Shown here one piece after another: positions 17,214 through 25,431 of a stretch of 64,000 nt of DNA. The position numbers and the translations under genes were made by a program. The DNA comes from Alicyclobacillus sp. ALC3 (GTDB taxonomy: Bacteria; Bacillota; Bacilli; Alicyclobacillales; Alicyclobacillaceae). Under the pieces are notes generated by a model. The model was not told where the DNA came from. It made no database searches and saw only the letters and a list, made by a program, of their open reading frames with translations. How positions within the stretch are numbered: position 1 is the first letter of the stretch; the number at the start of each line of letters is the position of its first letter. Where the stretch lies: positions 4,216,001 to 4,280,000 of the forward strand of contig NZ_CP066784.1 of NCBI RefSeq assembly GCF_028751195.1, written 5' to 3'.

Positions 17214-17241
17214 TTGACACTACATATTTAAATATTAAAAT
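17214..17241 (+). promoter_or_regulatory. mer operon promoter
   Basis: A perfect -35 TTGACA at 17214 and a -10 TAAAAT at 17236 are separated by 16 bases, about 30 bases ahead of the first mer gene. The -10 lies inside a long inverted repeat. Confidence 0.7.
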
Positions 17242-17253
17242 ATTAAAATATGT
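17222..17253 (+). promoter_or_regulatory. Putative ArsR/CmtR-type operator (32-base inverted repeat)
   Basis: Arms of 15 bases (ACATATTTAAATATT and AATATTAAAATATGT) are complementary with one mismatch and separated by two As. The repeat spans the -10 of the mer promoter. Long AT-rich inverted repeats over promoters are the usual binding sites of ArsR-family repressors, and one is encoded as the second gene. Confidence 0.6.
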
Positions 17254-17272
17254 AACAGAGGAGTGATATTCA

Positions 17273-17548
17273 GTGAAACCATCGCAAGAAGAGCAGACCG
17301 GTCTCGGAACCTGGTTGGTGCTGGGTATACCGGCTTTTCTATTGATTGCATGTTGTGCCCTGCCGGTGCTCTTGATTGGAATCGGTCTAACCGCGACGGG
17401 AGCATTTTTGATCGGCATGAAAGATTGGATTATCGGGATTATCATCGTTGCAGCAGGGGTATTTTTACTCGTACGAACCAATCTTCGAAAAAAGAGCGAC
17501 TCTGAGAAGTCTTGCTGTATGACTTCGACACTAGATCGGAAAGGGTGA
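17273..17548 (+). CDS. MerF-like mercuric ion transporter
   Basis: A 91-residue protein with two membrane helices and two vicinal cysteine pairs: one in helix 1 (LLIACCALPVLLIG) and one in the C-terminal cytoplasmic tail (SEKSCCMTS). This is the MerF arrangement, in which Hg(II) passes from the first pair to the second and then to MerA. It starts at GTG 17273 behind GAGGAGTGA. First gene of the operon, overlapped by the open frame of the regulator. Confidence 0.7.
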   Translation: MKPSQEEQTGLGTWLVLGIPAFLLIACCALPVLLIGIGLTATGAFLIGMKDWIIGIIIVAAGVFLLVRTNLRKKSDSEKSCCMTSTLDRKG

Positions 17549-17553
17549 CCCTC

Positions 17554-17889
17554 TTGCAACTTTTTCTTTCAGGGGATGAGAATCTTCAAACAGAACTTTA
17601 CGCGAAGTTCTTTCATGGATTATCCAATGCAATTCGGTATAAGATCACGGAAATTCTCTTGGATGGAGAACGTAGTGTTGGAGAATTGGTTGAACTACTG
17701 GGGATTTCTCAAGGACAAGTTTCAAACCATTTAGCCTGTCTAAAGTGGTGCGGGTATGTTTCCTCTCGGCAGGACGGCAAGCATGTCATCTATCGAGTTT
17801 CGGACGAACGGGTAAGAACCTTGATGGAATTAGCAAAATCTATTGTAGCTGATAATGCAGAGCGAATCCGCAGTTGTACACGGATGTAA
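17554..17889 (+). CDS. ArsR/SmtB-family metal sensor, CmtR-like
   Basis: About 111 residues forming a winged helix (VGELVELLGISQGQVSNHLACLKWCGYV). Two cysteines sit in the recognition helix in the CmtR pattern LxCLxxCG, and a third cysteine lies near the C-terminus (RIRSCTRM). In CmtR these three bind Cd/Pb. Here the context suggests Hg(II). I took TTG 17554 behind AAAGGGTGA; GTG 17545 and upstream TTG codons are alternatives. It probably represses the operon from the inverted repeat at 17222. Confidence 0.75.
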   Translation: MQLFLSGDENLQTELYAKFFHGLSNAIRYKITEILLDGERSVGELVELLGISQGQVSNHLACLKWCGYVSSRQDGKHVIYRVSDERVRTLMELAKSIVADNAERIRSCTRM

Positions 17890-17901
17890 GGAGTGATTCG
17901 T

Positions 17902-18402
17902 TTGAGTAAGTTTCGTTTAGGGCTTCTGGCCACTGCTCTGGTTGCACTTTTGTCCGGGTGTGGTGCTCCCTCTCCACAGTCGCCCCAACCTAAAGCAACT
18001 ACCCCTATTTCTACAGGTACATCTTCCAGTCATTTGAACTTGATGACGATTACAGGAAAGCCGATTGCGATTAACCCCAATCAGAAGACGCTTCTGTATT
18101 TTATGGCGCTTGGCTGTTCGTCTTGTGTCACAGGGGAGATGAAGCTCGTCAAAAACCTACCACACATTCATGCCAACGTTATCTCTGTGGATGTGCAGCC
18201 TCAAGATACTCCGTCGGAATTAGAAGGATTTATGAAACAGACCGGCGCAACTTGGCCACATGTGATCGACAAAAATCAGTCACTGATTCAAAAATACCAG
18301 ATATCCTACTTGGATACGGTAGTGATTCTCTTTCACAACAAGGTAATTTATAAAGGAATCGCCCCCTCCGCACAAACGATTGAGACGGAGCTATCCTCAT
18401 GA
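17902..18402 (+). CDS. Thioredoxin-like (redoxin) lipoprotein
   Basis: About 166 residues. A signal peptide with lipobox LLSGC is followed by a TlpA/AhpC-like thioredoxin fold with active site CSSC (ALGCSSCVTGE), a PHVIDKNQSLIQKYQI middle and a cis-Pro-like region near YLDTVV. The TTG at 17902 follows AAGGAGTGA. It overlaps ccdA by four bases. CcdA-type proteins pass electrons to such extracytoplasmic thioredoxins, so the pair forms a thiol-reducing relay outside the membrane. A link to mercury handling is inferred from the operon. Confidence 0.75.
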   Translation: MSKFRLGLLATALVALLSGCGAPSPQSPQPKATTPISTGTSSSHLNLMTITGKPIAINPNQKTLLYFMALGCSSCVTGEMKLVKNLPHIHANVISVDVQPQDTPSELEGFMKQTGATWPHVIDKNQSLIQKYQISYLDTVVILFHNKVIYKGIAPSAQTIETELSS

Positions 18403-19055
18403 GCGGCCTTCCTTTAGTGTTGACAGCGGGAGTGCTTGCGGCATTTAATCCATGTGGAGTTGCGATGCTCCCTTCGTATGTAGTGTATCTGCTCGGAGGA
18501 GAGAAACGACGTTCCGTGGATGGTCTATGGGCCGGACTACTCATGACCTTAGGATTCCTAATGATTTTCACCGTTGCTGGTCTTGTTTCCATGGTGTTCG
18601 CGAATGTTCTTGGACAGGCCATTGCTTGGATTGCCTTTTTTGTCGGGATCTTTTTTACGGTGGTAGGCATTTTAATGATGTTCGGGAAGAACCTCCTCGC
18701 ATTTCATCTCGGAGGCAACCGGCAGCTACGTAAGGGATCAAAGGTCTCCTTTGTGCTGTATGGCATCCTCTTCGCACTTGGTTCCTTAGGATGTGCTTTA
18801 CCTCTATTTGCGATATTGGTGCTCTCGTCTTTCCATGCGGGTGGATTTGGGAAAGGTATGTGGGATTTTATCCTTTACGCCCTGGGTATGGGAATCGTCG
18901 TGACGGCGATTTCGATTGGTGCGACCCTATCCCAGCAAGTGGTGATGAAATGGGTGCGCTCCGGAGCACGGTGGATGGGACGACTCAGTGGTCTCATTAC
19001 GTTGGCTACTGGGATTTACTTGATTGCGTATTGGTTTCCGTTTTTATCAAACTAA
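18399..19055 (+). CDS. ccdA: CcdA/DsbD-like thiol-disulfide transmembrane electron carrier
   Basis: A 218-residue protein with six predicted membrane helices and the two conserved CcdA cysteines in AAFNPCGVAMLPSY (helix 1) and GSLGCALPLFAIL (helix 4). CcdA relays electrons from cytoplasmic thioredoxin to exterior thiol proteins. Its direct overlap with the redoxin lipoprotein shows the partner. The setting between the Hg sensor and MerA is unusual. Confidence 0.85.
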   Translation: MSGLPLVLTAGVLAAFNPCGVAMLPSYVVYLLGGEKRRSVDGLWAGLLMTLGFLMIFTVAGLVSMVFANVLGQAIAWIAFFVGIFFTVVGILMMFGKNLLAFHLGGNRQLRKGSKVSFVLYGILFALGSLGCALPLFAILVLSSFHAGGFGKGMWDFILYALGMGIVVTAISIGATLSQQVVMKWVRSGARWMGRLSGLITLATGIYLIAYWFPFLSN

Positions 19056-19067
19056 GGGGGGTTCATC

Positions 19068-20726
19068 TTGACACACTATCGTATGAAGATCGAAGGCATG
19101 ACGTGTACGAGTTGTGAACGCCATGTAGAGAATGAGTTGAAATCGGTGGGTGCCCGCGATGTGAGCGCAGATTTTCGGAAAAATCAAGCGGTGCTTGAAG
19201 CACCCGATGCTCTTCAGCTGGATGTTTTGTTTCAGGGGGTTCGGGACGCAGGATATCGCCCCGTGGGCATTGAAATTCTCTCTGAAGAGAATTCCTCGGA
19301 GTTATACGCCACTCCTACGGATGAATCCGTCGATTACGATCTGGTCGTTCTAGGTTCCGGAAGTGCCGCCTTCTCAGCTGCCATCCAGGCCGTTTCATAT
19401 GGAGCTAAAGTGGCCATGGTGGAACGAGGCACGATTGGCGGTACGTGCGTGAATATCGGCTGCGTACCATCGAAAGCCCTGCTCAGAGCCGGAGAGATTT
19501 ATCACCTGACGAAAGAGAACCCGTTTCCAGGTCTGCAGACATCGGTCGGTTCGGTGGATTTATCGGGACTTGTTACGCAGAAAAACCGGCTAGTGGCCAA
19601 GTTGCGGCAACAGAAATACGTTGATTTGATTGAGGAATATGGTTTTGAACTGATTTCCGGCGAAGCCAGGTTCATTGACGAGAAAACAGTAGAAGTCGGA
19701 AGTCGTAGAATTACGGCTAGGAACTTCCTCATTGCAACCGGAGCCTCACCTGCCATCCCGGATATTCCAGGATTACGTGACGTGGATTATCTCACGAGTA
19801 CTATGGCGCTTGAGCTTTCAAAGCTACCCAAACGCCTCGCAGTCATTGGTTCTGGCTATATTGCCATGGAATTGGGGCAATTCTTTCACAATCTCGGGGC
19901 CGAAGTCACCTTGATGCAGCGAAGTGCTCGGCTGCTCAAGAACTCGGATCCAGAGATTTCGGAGGCGGTGACACAGGCGCTGACGGAACAAGGGATTCAA
20001 CTGGTTACAGGAGCAATGTTCCACAAAATCGAACAAGACAGTAGTAGTACGAAACGAGTCTATGTGACAATCGATGGAGAGGAACAGGTGTTCCTGGCCG
20101 AAGAACTACTCATTGCCACTGGACGTCAGCCGAACACAAGCTCACTTCATCTCGAAACGGCCAACGTAAAACTTGGAGCACATGGGGAGGTACTCGTTGA
20201 CGAATATCTTCGAACTTCCAATCCAAGGATATATGCGGCGGGCGATGTGACGATGGGGCCGCAGTTTGTTTATGTCGCGGCGCATGAAGGATGGGTCGTT
20301 GCAGAGAATGCGGTGGGCGGTGCCAACCAGAAACGTGACTTAAGTGTTGTACCCGGCGTTACCTTTACCAACCCATCCATTGCAACGGTCGGTCTGACGG
20401 AAGAACAGGCCAAGGCACAAGGATACGACGTGATTTCTTCCGTACTGCCTCTGGATGTCGTTCCACGCGCCCTTGTGAACCGAGAGACAACCGGTGTGTT
20501 CAAACTGGTTGCAGATGCAAAGACCCGCAAAATTCTTGGCGCACATCTTGTGGCGGAAAATGCGGGTGACGTGATTTATGCAGCCGTACTCGCCATCAAA
20601 TTCGATCTAACCATTGAAGACCTCCGTGGGACCTTGGCCCCTTACCTCACCATGGCGGAAGGTCTCAAATTGACTGCCTTGACGTTCGATAAGGATGTAT
20701 TCAAGTTTTCATGCTGCGCAGGTTGA
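19068..20726 (+). CDS. merA: Mercuric reductase MerA with N-terminal HMA domain
   Basis: A 552-residue flavoprotein disulfide reductase. It has an N-terminal heavy-metal domain (GMTCTSC near residue 7), FAD binding ([12 protein letters not shown]), the redox pair in [13 protein letters not shown], an NAD(P)H-binding region ([15 protein letters not shown]), [15 protein letters not shown], and the C-terminal vicinal cysteine pair FSCCAG that distinguishes MerA from other family members. It reduces Hg(II) to Hg(0) with NADPH. It starts at TTG 19068 behind GGGGGG. It is the last clear gene of the operon; no merB is seen. Confidence 0.92.
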   Translation: MTHYRMKIEGMTCTSCERHVENELKSVGARDVSADFRKNQAVLEAPDALQLDVLFQGVRDAGYRPVGIEILSEENSSELYATPTDESVDYDLVVLGSGSAAFSAAIQAVSYGAKVAMVERGTIGGTCVNIGCVPSKALLRAGEIYHLTKENPFPGLQTSVGSVDLSGLVTQKNRLVAKLRQQKYVDLIEEYGFELISGEARFIDEKTVEVGSRRITARNFLIATGASPAIPDIPGLRDVDYLTSTMALELSKLPKRLAVIGSGYIAMELGQFFHNLGAEVTLMQRSARLLKNSDPEISEAVTQALTEQGIQLVTGAMFHKIEQDSSSTKRVYVTIDGEEQVFLAEELLIATGRQPNTSSLHLETANVKLGAHGEVLVDEYLRTSNPRIYAAGDVTMGPQFVYVAAHEGWVVAENAVGGANQKRDLSVVPGVTFTNPSIATVGLTEEQAKAQGYDVISSVLPLDVVPRALVNRETTGVFKLVADAKTRKILGAHLVAENAGDVIYAAVLAIKFDLTIEDLRGTLAPYLTMAEGLKLTALTFDKDVFKFSCCAG

Positions 20727-20978
20727 GACCGGACAGATGAATAAGGAGAATGTTCAACGATCATTTCGGAGTATCACGGGGGTGGGGTGGCCGGAACTTG
20801 ATGAGGCTATCCCGATATTTCCATGTCGTTCTTCTGGGAACTGAAAAAAGGTAAGCATTATGGCGTTTCGTGATCCGTGATGTTCCAAATTGAGGGTATT
20901 ACGTACAAATGAAGGTGAAACGACGACCGATGATATCCTGGTTGGGACAACAGAGACTGTCATTGGAGGATGGGCCAT
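20727..20978. other. Intergenic stretch between merA and methyltransferase
   Basis: About 250 bases with no start-plus-ribosome-site pair leading into a recognisable protein. Short open segments occur on the plus strand but carry several stops. It may hold decayed sequence. I see no clear terminator. Confidence 0.4.
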
Positions 20979-21659
20979 CTAATCTTTGTTCCAGCGGACC
21001 ACCATAAATCCAGATCCAGGTTCCTGTTGAGTTGGATTACGTTGTTTTTCCAAGGCCCATGCAGAACTTTCATCTTTGAACTCGTCGGGAGACACGTACA
21101 GCCCGAATTGGACCTCGTATGGAGGATTCGGTCCAATCTGTTTGATGTCATCATAAGAAAAGAATCTTGCGCTATGATAAACGCTGGTTGGGGCTTCCTG
21201 ACCCCGTTTCGAATATTTCACGGCCCATGGACCGAGCTTTGCAATCAGTCCCACCACAAGTCGACCTCCGGGTTTTAGAACTCGTATTCCTTCTTTCAAA
21301 ACGGCTGTGGGGTCTTGGACAAACTCCAGCGTCACATTGCAAATGGCGAAATCAAACTGTCCAGAGGGAAAGGGCAGATGCGATAAATCGGCCCGGATGA
21401 ACTTGACTCGGTCGGATGCTTTACGACGCGCTACTGCGAGCATCTTTTCGGAGAGGTCAACTCCAGTGACAGACAAACCTTGTTCCTGTAACCAGACGGA
21501 GTAGGCCCCCGTTCCGCAGCCAAGGTCCACTGCGATTTCCCCTGAACGAGGTTGCGCCACTTTGCCTAGAATATCGTGTTCCACCATATCGATGAAATGA
21601 CCCAATGGGGTCCTACAAAAATCATCGTACGTTTCCGCCTTCGCGTCAAACAAAGCCAT
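20979..21659 (-). CDS. Class I SAM-dependent methyltransferase
   Basis: About 226 residues. The Rossmann-type motif I is AVDLGCGTGAYSVWL, followed by VTGVDLSEKML (motif post-I), FDFAICNVTLEFV and the RVLKPGGRLVVG motif typical of UbiE/Methyltransf_11 proteins. I chose the ATG at 21659 (ALFDAKAETYDDF start) because it follows GAGGGG. The substrate cannot be read from sequence. It is divergent from the second ArsR gene, so metal or metalloid detoxification is possible. Confidence 0.75.
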   Translation of the reverse strand: MALFDAKAETYDDFCRTPLGHFIDMVEHDILGKVAQPRSGEIAVDLGCGTGAYSVWLQEQGLSVTGVDLSEKMLAVARRKASDRVKFIRADLSHLPFPSGQFDFAICNVTLEFVQDPTAVLKEGIRVLKPGGRLVVGLIAKLGPWAVKYSKRGQEAPTSVYHSARFFSYDDIKQIGPNPPYEVQFGLYVSPDEFKDESSAWALEKQRNPTQQEPGSGFMVVRWNKD

Positions 21660-21677
21660 ATTGATTTCCCCTCGCAA

Positions 21678-21830
21678 TGAAAAGTTATTCTATAAGTTCA
21701 TTATAGGCTTCCATTGTGTGTTTTCATCTTGACAAATTTCCAACGCTGAAGCAAAGTATAAACATCTGACAATCAACATATCCGCATTTATGGATTTATA
21801 AATTTAAAGCTCGTGGAAAGGGGAATGCTT
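21678..21830. promoter_or_regulatory. Divergent regulatory region between methyltransferase and arsR
   Basis: An AT-rich gap of about 150 bases with a TTGACA at 21729, a TATAAT on the minus strand at 21698-21703 and a dyad around ATTTATAAATTT near 21795. Spacings do not give a perfect promoter. A shared operator for the adjacent ArsR protein is plausible. Confidence 0.35.
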
Positions 21831-22184
21831 ATGGGACCAACCATTCAAACGCGTTTGCGTAACGTGATCGACTTGGATCTCGTGTTTAAAGCTCTCGCAG
21901 ATCCATTGAGACGCTCTTTGTTGGAAACGTTAAGTCAGAAGCAATATTTTTGCACGCTCGACGGAGAAGCGGTAGATGGAATCTGTGTTCAAGACCTGAC
22001 GTCCATTTTAGACGTACCGCAATCCACCATTTCAAGACACCTAGCTTTGCTGCGTCAAGCCGGATTGGTCGGCCACCAGCAACGCGGGCCGTGGCATTAC
22101 TACTTTTGTAATCCGGACGCACTTCAAGCGGTCAATAGCTGGATTGACTCACTTCAAAGCACGGTGGCCGAAAAAACATGTTAA
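21831..22184 (+). CDS. ArsR-family transcriptional regulator
   Basis: About 117 residues: winged helix with FKALADPLRRSLLETL, then VQDLTSILDVPQSTISRHLALLRQAGLV and the wing GHQQRGPWHYYF. Cysteines lie before the recognition helix (FCTLDG, GICVQDL), which could serve metal or sulfur sensing. It starts at ATG 21831 behind AAAGGGG. Its end overlaps the rhodanese gene, so it probably controls sulfur or persulfide-related genes downstream. Confidence 0.8.
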   Translation: MGPTIQTRLRNVIDLDLVFKALADPLRRSLLETLSQKQYFCTLDGEAVDGICVQDLTSILDVPQSTISRHLALLRQAGLVGHQQRGPWHYYFCNPDALQAVNSWIDSLQSTVAEKTC

Positions 22185-22821
22185 GAACAATTTCTGCGGA
22201 TGAATTAAAGAGTATGCATGAAAAGGATGCCGATCTGGAGTTGTTAGACCTGCGTCCTGTGTCCGAATTCATGCAAGGCTCCATTGAGGGGGCGCTAGAT
22301 TTACCCCAAGATGAACCTGACTTCTTGACCAATCTCAAAAAAATATGGCCTAATCCGGGACCCGTGGTCCTGATTCCCGCAACCCATGACGTTCCGGGAG
22401 CTATTCTTTCCGCCATCGGTGCAATAGGTGGGAATGTGATGGGAACCGTACAGATCCACGAATGGGTGGCAAAGAACTATCCGGTGACGAAGATCACCCC
22501 GATCAGTCTCAATGAGGCTTTGCAGGACAATGACGAATTCAGATTGGTGGATGTCCGAACTCCAGAAGAATGGCAAAAGCGCCATATCCCGGGTTCCGTG
22601 AATCTATCCCTATCAGAGATGGGGATGGCTCCCCCTATTCTGGATCCGAATCGAGAGAACGTGGTTTTTTGTGCCGGAGTATACCGGGGTCTCGCTGGTA
22701 CCGCAAAGTTCGCATCCATGGGGTTTCCGTGAGATACCTTGCTGCGGGAGTGAGCGCTTGGTACGAGCAGGTGTCACAAATTGAAATTCAGAGCCATGAC
22801 GTGGACGAAAGGGGGATATAG
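22178..22821 (+). pseudogene. Double rhodanese-domain protein, frameshifted
   Basis: Two rhodanese repeats. The first (LELLDLRPVSEFMQGSIEGA) lacks the active cysteine. The second (FRLVDVRTPEEWQKRHIPGS) has the active loop FCAGVYRG with the sulfur-accepting cysteine. The open frame stops at 22732, but the expected end (SVRYLAAGVSAWYEQ) continues in another frame to 22821. One T added to the TTT run near 22725 restores it, so this may be sequencing error. Sulfurtransferases of this type often sit with ArsR regulators and MBL persulfide dioxygenases. Confidence 0.7.
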
Positions 22822-22910
22822 GTGTTGGCCTTGATTTAGCTTCCATGGGTACCCTTGTTGCGGTGTATCCTGGTAGATAGGTTTGCAACTAGTTACCGGT
22901 CCCTTAAAAG

Positions 22911-23081
22911 GTCGTTTCCACAATTGGATTTGAACGCCGCTTTAATCTGGCCGTGCAACCCAGATCAAAAGAAGAATTCGTCCGATTCATGCTCGAAGAC
23001 TTACCGAGCAAACCGATGAACTTCGATTTGATCCGAGCCTACAACCTCGGAACCATACATGAAAAACCTGCGGTTGAATGA
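22911..23081 (+). pseudogene. Metallo-beta-lactamase-fold hydrolase, C-terminal remnant
   Basis: An open frame without a start reads VVSTIGFERRFN, LAVQPRSKEEFVRFMLEDLP and ends in EKPAVE-stop. This matches the C-terminal end of rhodanese-linked MBL hydrolases or persulfide dioxygenases as I remember them. The metal-binding HxHxDH part is absent from the window. It is a truncated relic of a sulfur-oxidation cassette. Confidence 0.55.
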
Positions 23082-23146
23082 AGAGATACATGGTTTGGGG
23101 AACAGCTCTCGTTCCCCACCGCACTTTTTGAGGAAGGTGGAGCAGC

Positions 23147-24397
23147 ATGAAGGAAAGACAGCTGGTCCTGGGTCTTAGGCCCAATTTGGGTCAATTTATT
23201 CTGTTAGCTATAAACAATGCGTTTGTCGGAACGATGGTGGGGCTGGAAAGAACGGTACTCCCCATGTTGGGAAAACAAACCTTTCATCTTGCTTCGCTAT
23301 CGCTGTTACTCTCTTTTATCGTTTCGTTTGGTGTGGTCAAAGGTACTTTGAACCTCGTGGCTGGAAAATTGGCCGATCATTGGGGGAGGAAACCAGTTTT
23401 ACTCCTGGGTTGGGTGTTAGGCGTTCCCGTTCCACTTCTGGTCATCTACGCGCCGAATTGGGCTTGGATTGTGGTCGCGAATGTTCTACTCGGGGCCAAT
23501 CAGGGGTTTGCTTGGTCGATGACCGTCAGTAGTAAAGTGGATCTCGTGGGGCCTCAAAAACGCGGGTTAGCTCTTGGAATCAACGAGTTTTCCGGCTACA
23601 TTGGGGTCGCCCTGACGAGTGTCTTCACGGGCTACCTGGCAAGTCGGTTTGGACCTCGCCCGGTTCCGTTTTGGTTCGGAGAAGCGGTGGCCATTGTCGG
23701 ACTGTTCATGGCGTGGTTCATGATTCGAGAGACCCTTCCGTATGCGAAACTGGAAGCCTCGTTATCCAAGCCCTCAAGTCAGAACTCATTGCTTGAGGAG
23801 AAGTTGACCCTAAGACAAGTCTTTGCCAAAGTGAGCTTTCACGATCGAACGTTGTTGAGTTGCAGCCAAGCGGGGCTGATTAACAAGTTGAGTGATACGG
23901 CGGTATGGGGACTAGTTCCGATTCTGATGGCCGAAGAACATTTCTCCATCGCGACCATCGGATTCGTTGGGAGTATCTACGCCACCTCGTGGGGAGTGTT
24001 GCAGCTGGTGTCAGGTGCGTGGAGCGACCGAGTGGGTCGAAAGTTACCGATTGCCCTCGGTCAATGGATAAATGGCTTAGGCGTCGCGCTTATCTTGTTC
24101 TCTCATTCTCTTTGGTTGTGGATCCTGTCTGCGTTTCTCATGGGGATGGGAACGGCGTTCATTTATCCAGTTCTCCTATCCGCTGTAGGGGATGCTGCTC
24201 ATCCTGGGTGGAGAAGTTCTGCCCTTGGCGTGTATCGGATGTGGAGAGACGGCGGATACGCCATTGGGGGCATTCTGCTCGGGTTTGGGGCCGATTTTTT
24301 CGGACTACGTCAGGTTTTTGGCGTCTTGGCCATGCTCGTGATGTTATCAGGACTCCTCGTAACCTTTTTGATGCGGGAAACGTTGCGTCGAGCTTGA
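23147..24397 (+). CDS. MFS transporter
   Basis: A 416-residue, 12-helix major facilitator. The signature loop 2-3 motif is GKLADHWGRKPVLL, repeated in the second half as GAWSDRVGRKLPIAL. It starts at ATG 23147 behind GGAAGGTGG. No substrate-specific motif is recognised. It follows the ArsR, rhodanese and MBL remnants, so export of a sulfur compound or toxic metalloid conjugate is possible but only inferred. Confidence 0.8.
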   Translation: MKERQLVLGLRPNLGQFILLAINNAFVGTMVGLERTVLPMLGKQTFHLASLSLLLSFIVSFGVVKGTLNLVAGKLADHWGRKPVLLLGWVLGVPVPLLVIYAPNWAWIVVANVLLGANQGFAWSMTVSSKVDLVGPQKRGLALGINEFSGYIGVALTSVFTGYLASRFGPRPVPFWFGEAVAIVGLFMAWFMIRETLPYAKLEASLSKPSSQNSLLEEKLTLRQVFAKVSFHDRTLLSCSQAGLINKLSDTAVWGLVPILMAEEHFSIATIGFVGSIYATSWGVLQLVSGAWSDRVGRKLPIALGQWINGLGVALILFSHSLWLWILSAFLMGMGTAFIYPVLLSAVGDAAHPGWRSSALGVYRMWRDGGYAIGGILLGFGADFFGLRQVFGVLAMLVMLSGLLVTFLMRETLRRA

Positions 24398-24498
24398 GTG
24401 ATTTTTTACTCACGCTGATCTACTCAAGCCTAGGATGAGATGCACAAAAAATGTTCGAAAAATGGTTTGTCGATTGGAGAACGTTCAGACATAGGACG

Positions 24499-24882
24499 TT
24501 ACATCGCCTCATTGACCGCCGTCATTAATGTCTGTTCGACTTCCTCCGCCACGGCTTTCAGGGACGGATCCTGAATGACTTCCATCAGCATCGAGGGTCT
24601 GGGGAAGCCCATCCTAACGGTTCCGTCTTCCTCATAAACGACGATTTTGCAAGGTAAGAAAGTACCCCACCGATGAATTTTGTCCAAGAACCTCCTTGGC
24701 TTTGGATGGATTGCAGACTCCAAGAACCCGGTAGGGTTGTGAAAAATCCACGCCCTTACTTTGTAAAGTTGAAGGAATATCCAAGTCCCACAGAATTCCA
24801 AGTTATGGGTTTTTAAACTCTTGGATAGAGATTCGATGGCCTCGTCGAGGGTCTTTTTCGTTTCTACCGTGTAATGAAACAC
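24499..24882 (-). CDS. DUF302 protein with a frame-swapped middle
   Basis: About 127 residues. The N-terminal part (HYTVETKKTLDEAIESL) and the C-terminal part (LPCKIVVYEEDGTVRMGFPRP) match DUF302. The 45 residues between do not. In another frame the same DNA reads ILWDLDIPSTLQSKGVDF and YRVLGVCNPSKAKEVL, the expected family sequence. A base missing near 24800 and an extra one near 24655, both in T runs, would explain this. I prefer GTG 24882 over ATG 24918, given AAAGGGGAGTG upstream. Confidence 0.7.
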   Translation of the reverse strand: MFHYTVETKKTLDEAIESLSKSLKTHNLEFCGTWIFLQLYKVRAWIFHNPTGFLESAIHPKPRRFLDKIHRWGTFLPCKIVVYEEDGTVRMGFPRPSMLMEVIQDPSLKAVAEEVEQTLMTAVNEAM

Positions 24883-25002
24883 TGTCCACACTCCCCTTTG
24901 TATAAATGACGTCTCCATGAATGCTCGTCACAAATGACTTGCAAAATAGGGAGAATTAGTCATAGTATTCAATCGAGCGTTGGTTTATCAGGTTGGAAAG
25001 GT

Positions 25003-25350
25003 ATGACTCGTCGCATTAAGCGTAAAATTCTTCGTCCTGCAGATAAGCTCTTTCTGTCTTGTGCTGTGTTTGCAGGAGTGGTATGTATCGCCGAAGTCCC
25101 ACTTGGAATTTGGGCACTTGTCCATTCCGTAAGAATCCCCCTTTGGGAACACGCGATTCAAATTGAAGTTTGGGCTTTTAGCGATGTCTTTGTGATTGGA
25201 GCCGTTTTTGGTTGGGGGAAGCGTTCTTTGAAGAGGATTCTATCCCTTCAACGATTTTCAAAAAGAGAACCATCCATGAAAATACCATGGTTCATGTTAA
25301 GCTTTTGGTTCGTCTTGCAACTTGCCGTAGGTCTTGGGTTGATTCCTTGA
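25003..25350 (+). CDS. Hypothetical membrane protein
   Basis: About 115 residues with three hydrophobic segments (LSCAVFAGVVCIAEVPLGIW, AFSDVFVIGAVFGWG, FMLSFWFVLQLAVGLGLIP) and a basic N-terminus (TRRIKRKILRPADK). The ATG at 25003 has only a weak GGAAAGG site. I do not recognise the family. It lies between the DUF302 gene and the convergent cobT-bluB gene. Confidence 0.45.
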   Translation: MTRRIKRKILRPADKLFLSCAVFAGVVCIAEVPLGIWALVHSVRIPLWEHAIQIEVWAFSDVFVIGAVFGWGKRSLKRILSLQRFSKREPSMKIPWFMLSFWFVLQLAVGLGLIP

Positions 25351-25431
25351 CGGTCCTGTCCAGCGCGCCTCGTGTATCTAAAGTACAGGTGGGTGTGGGG
25401 ACAGGAGGGGCCCGTCAAGGAAACATGTTAT

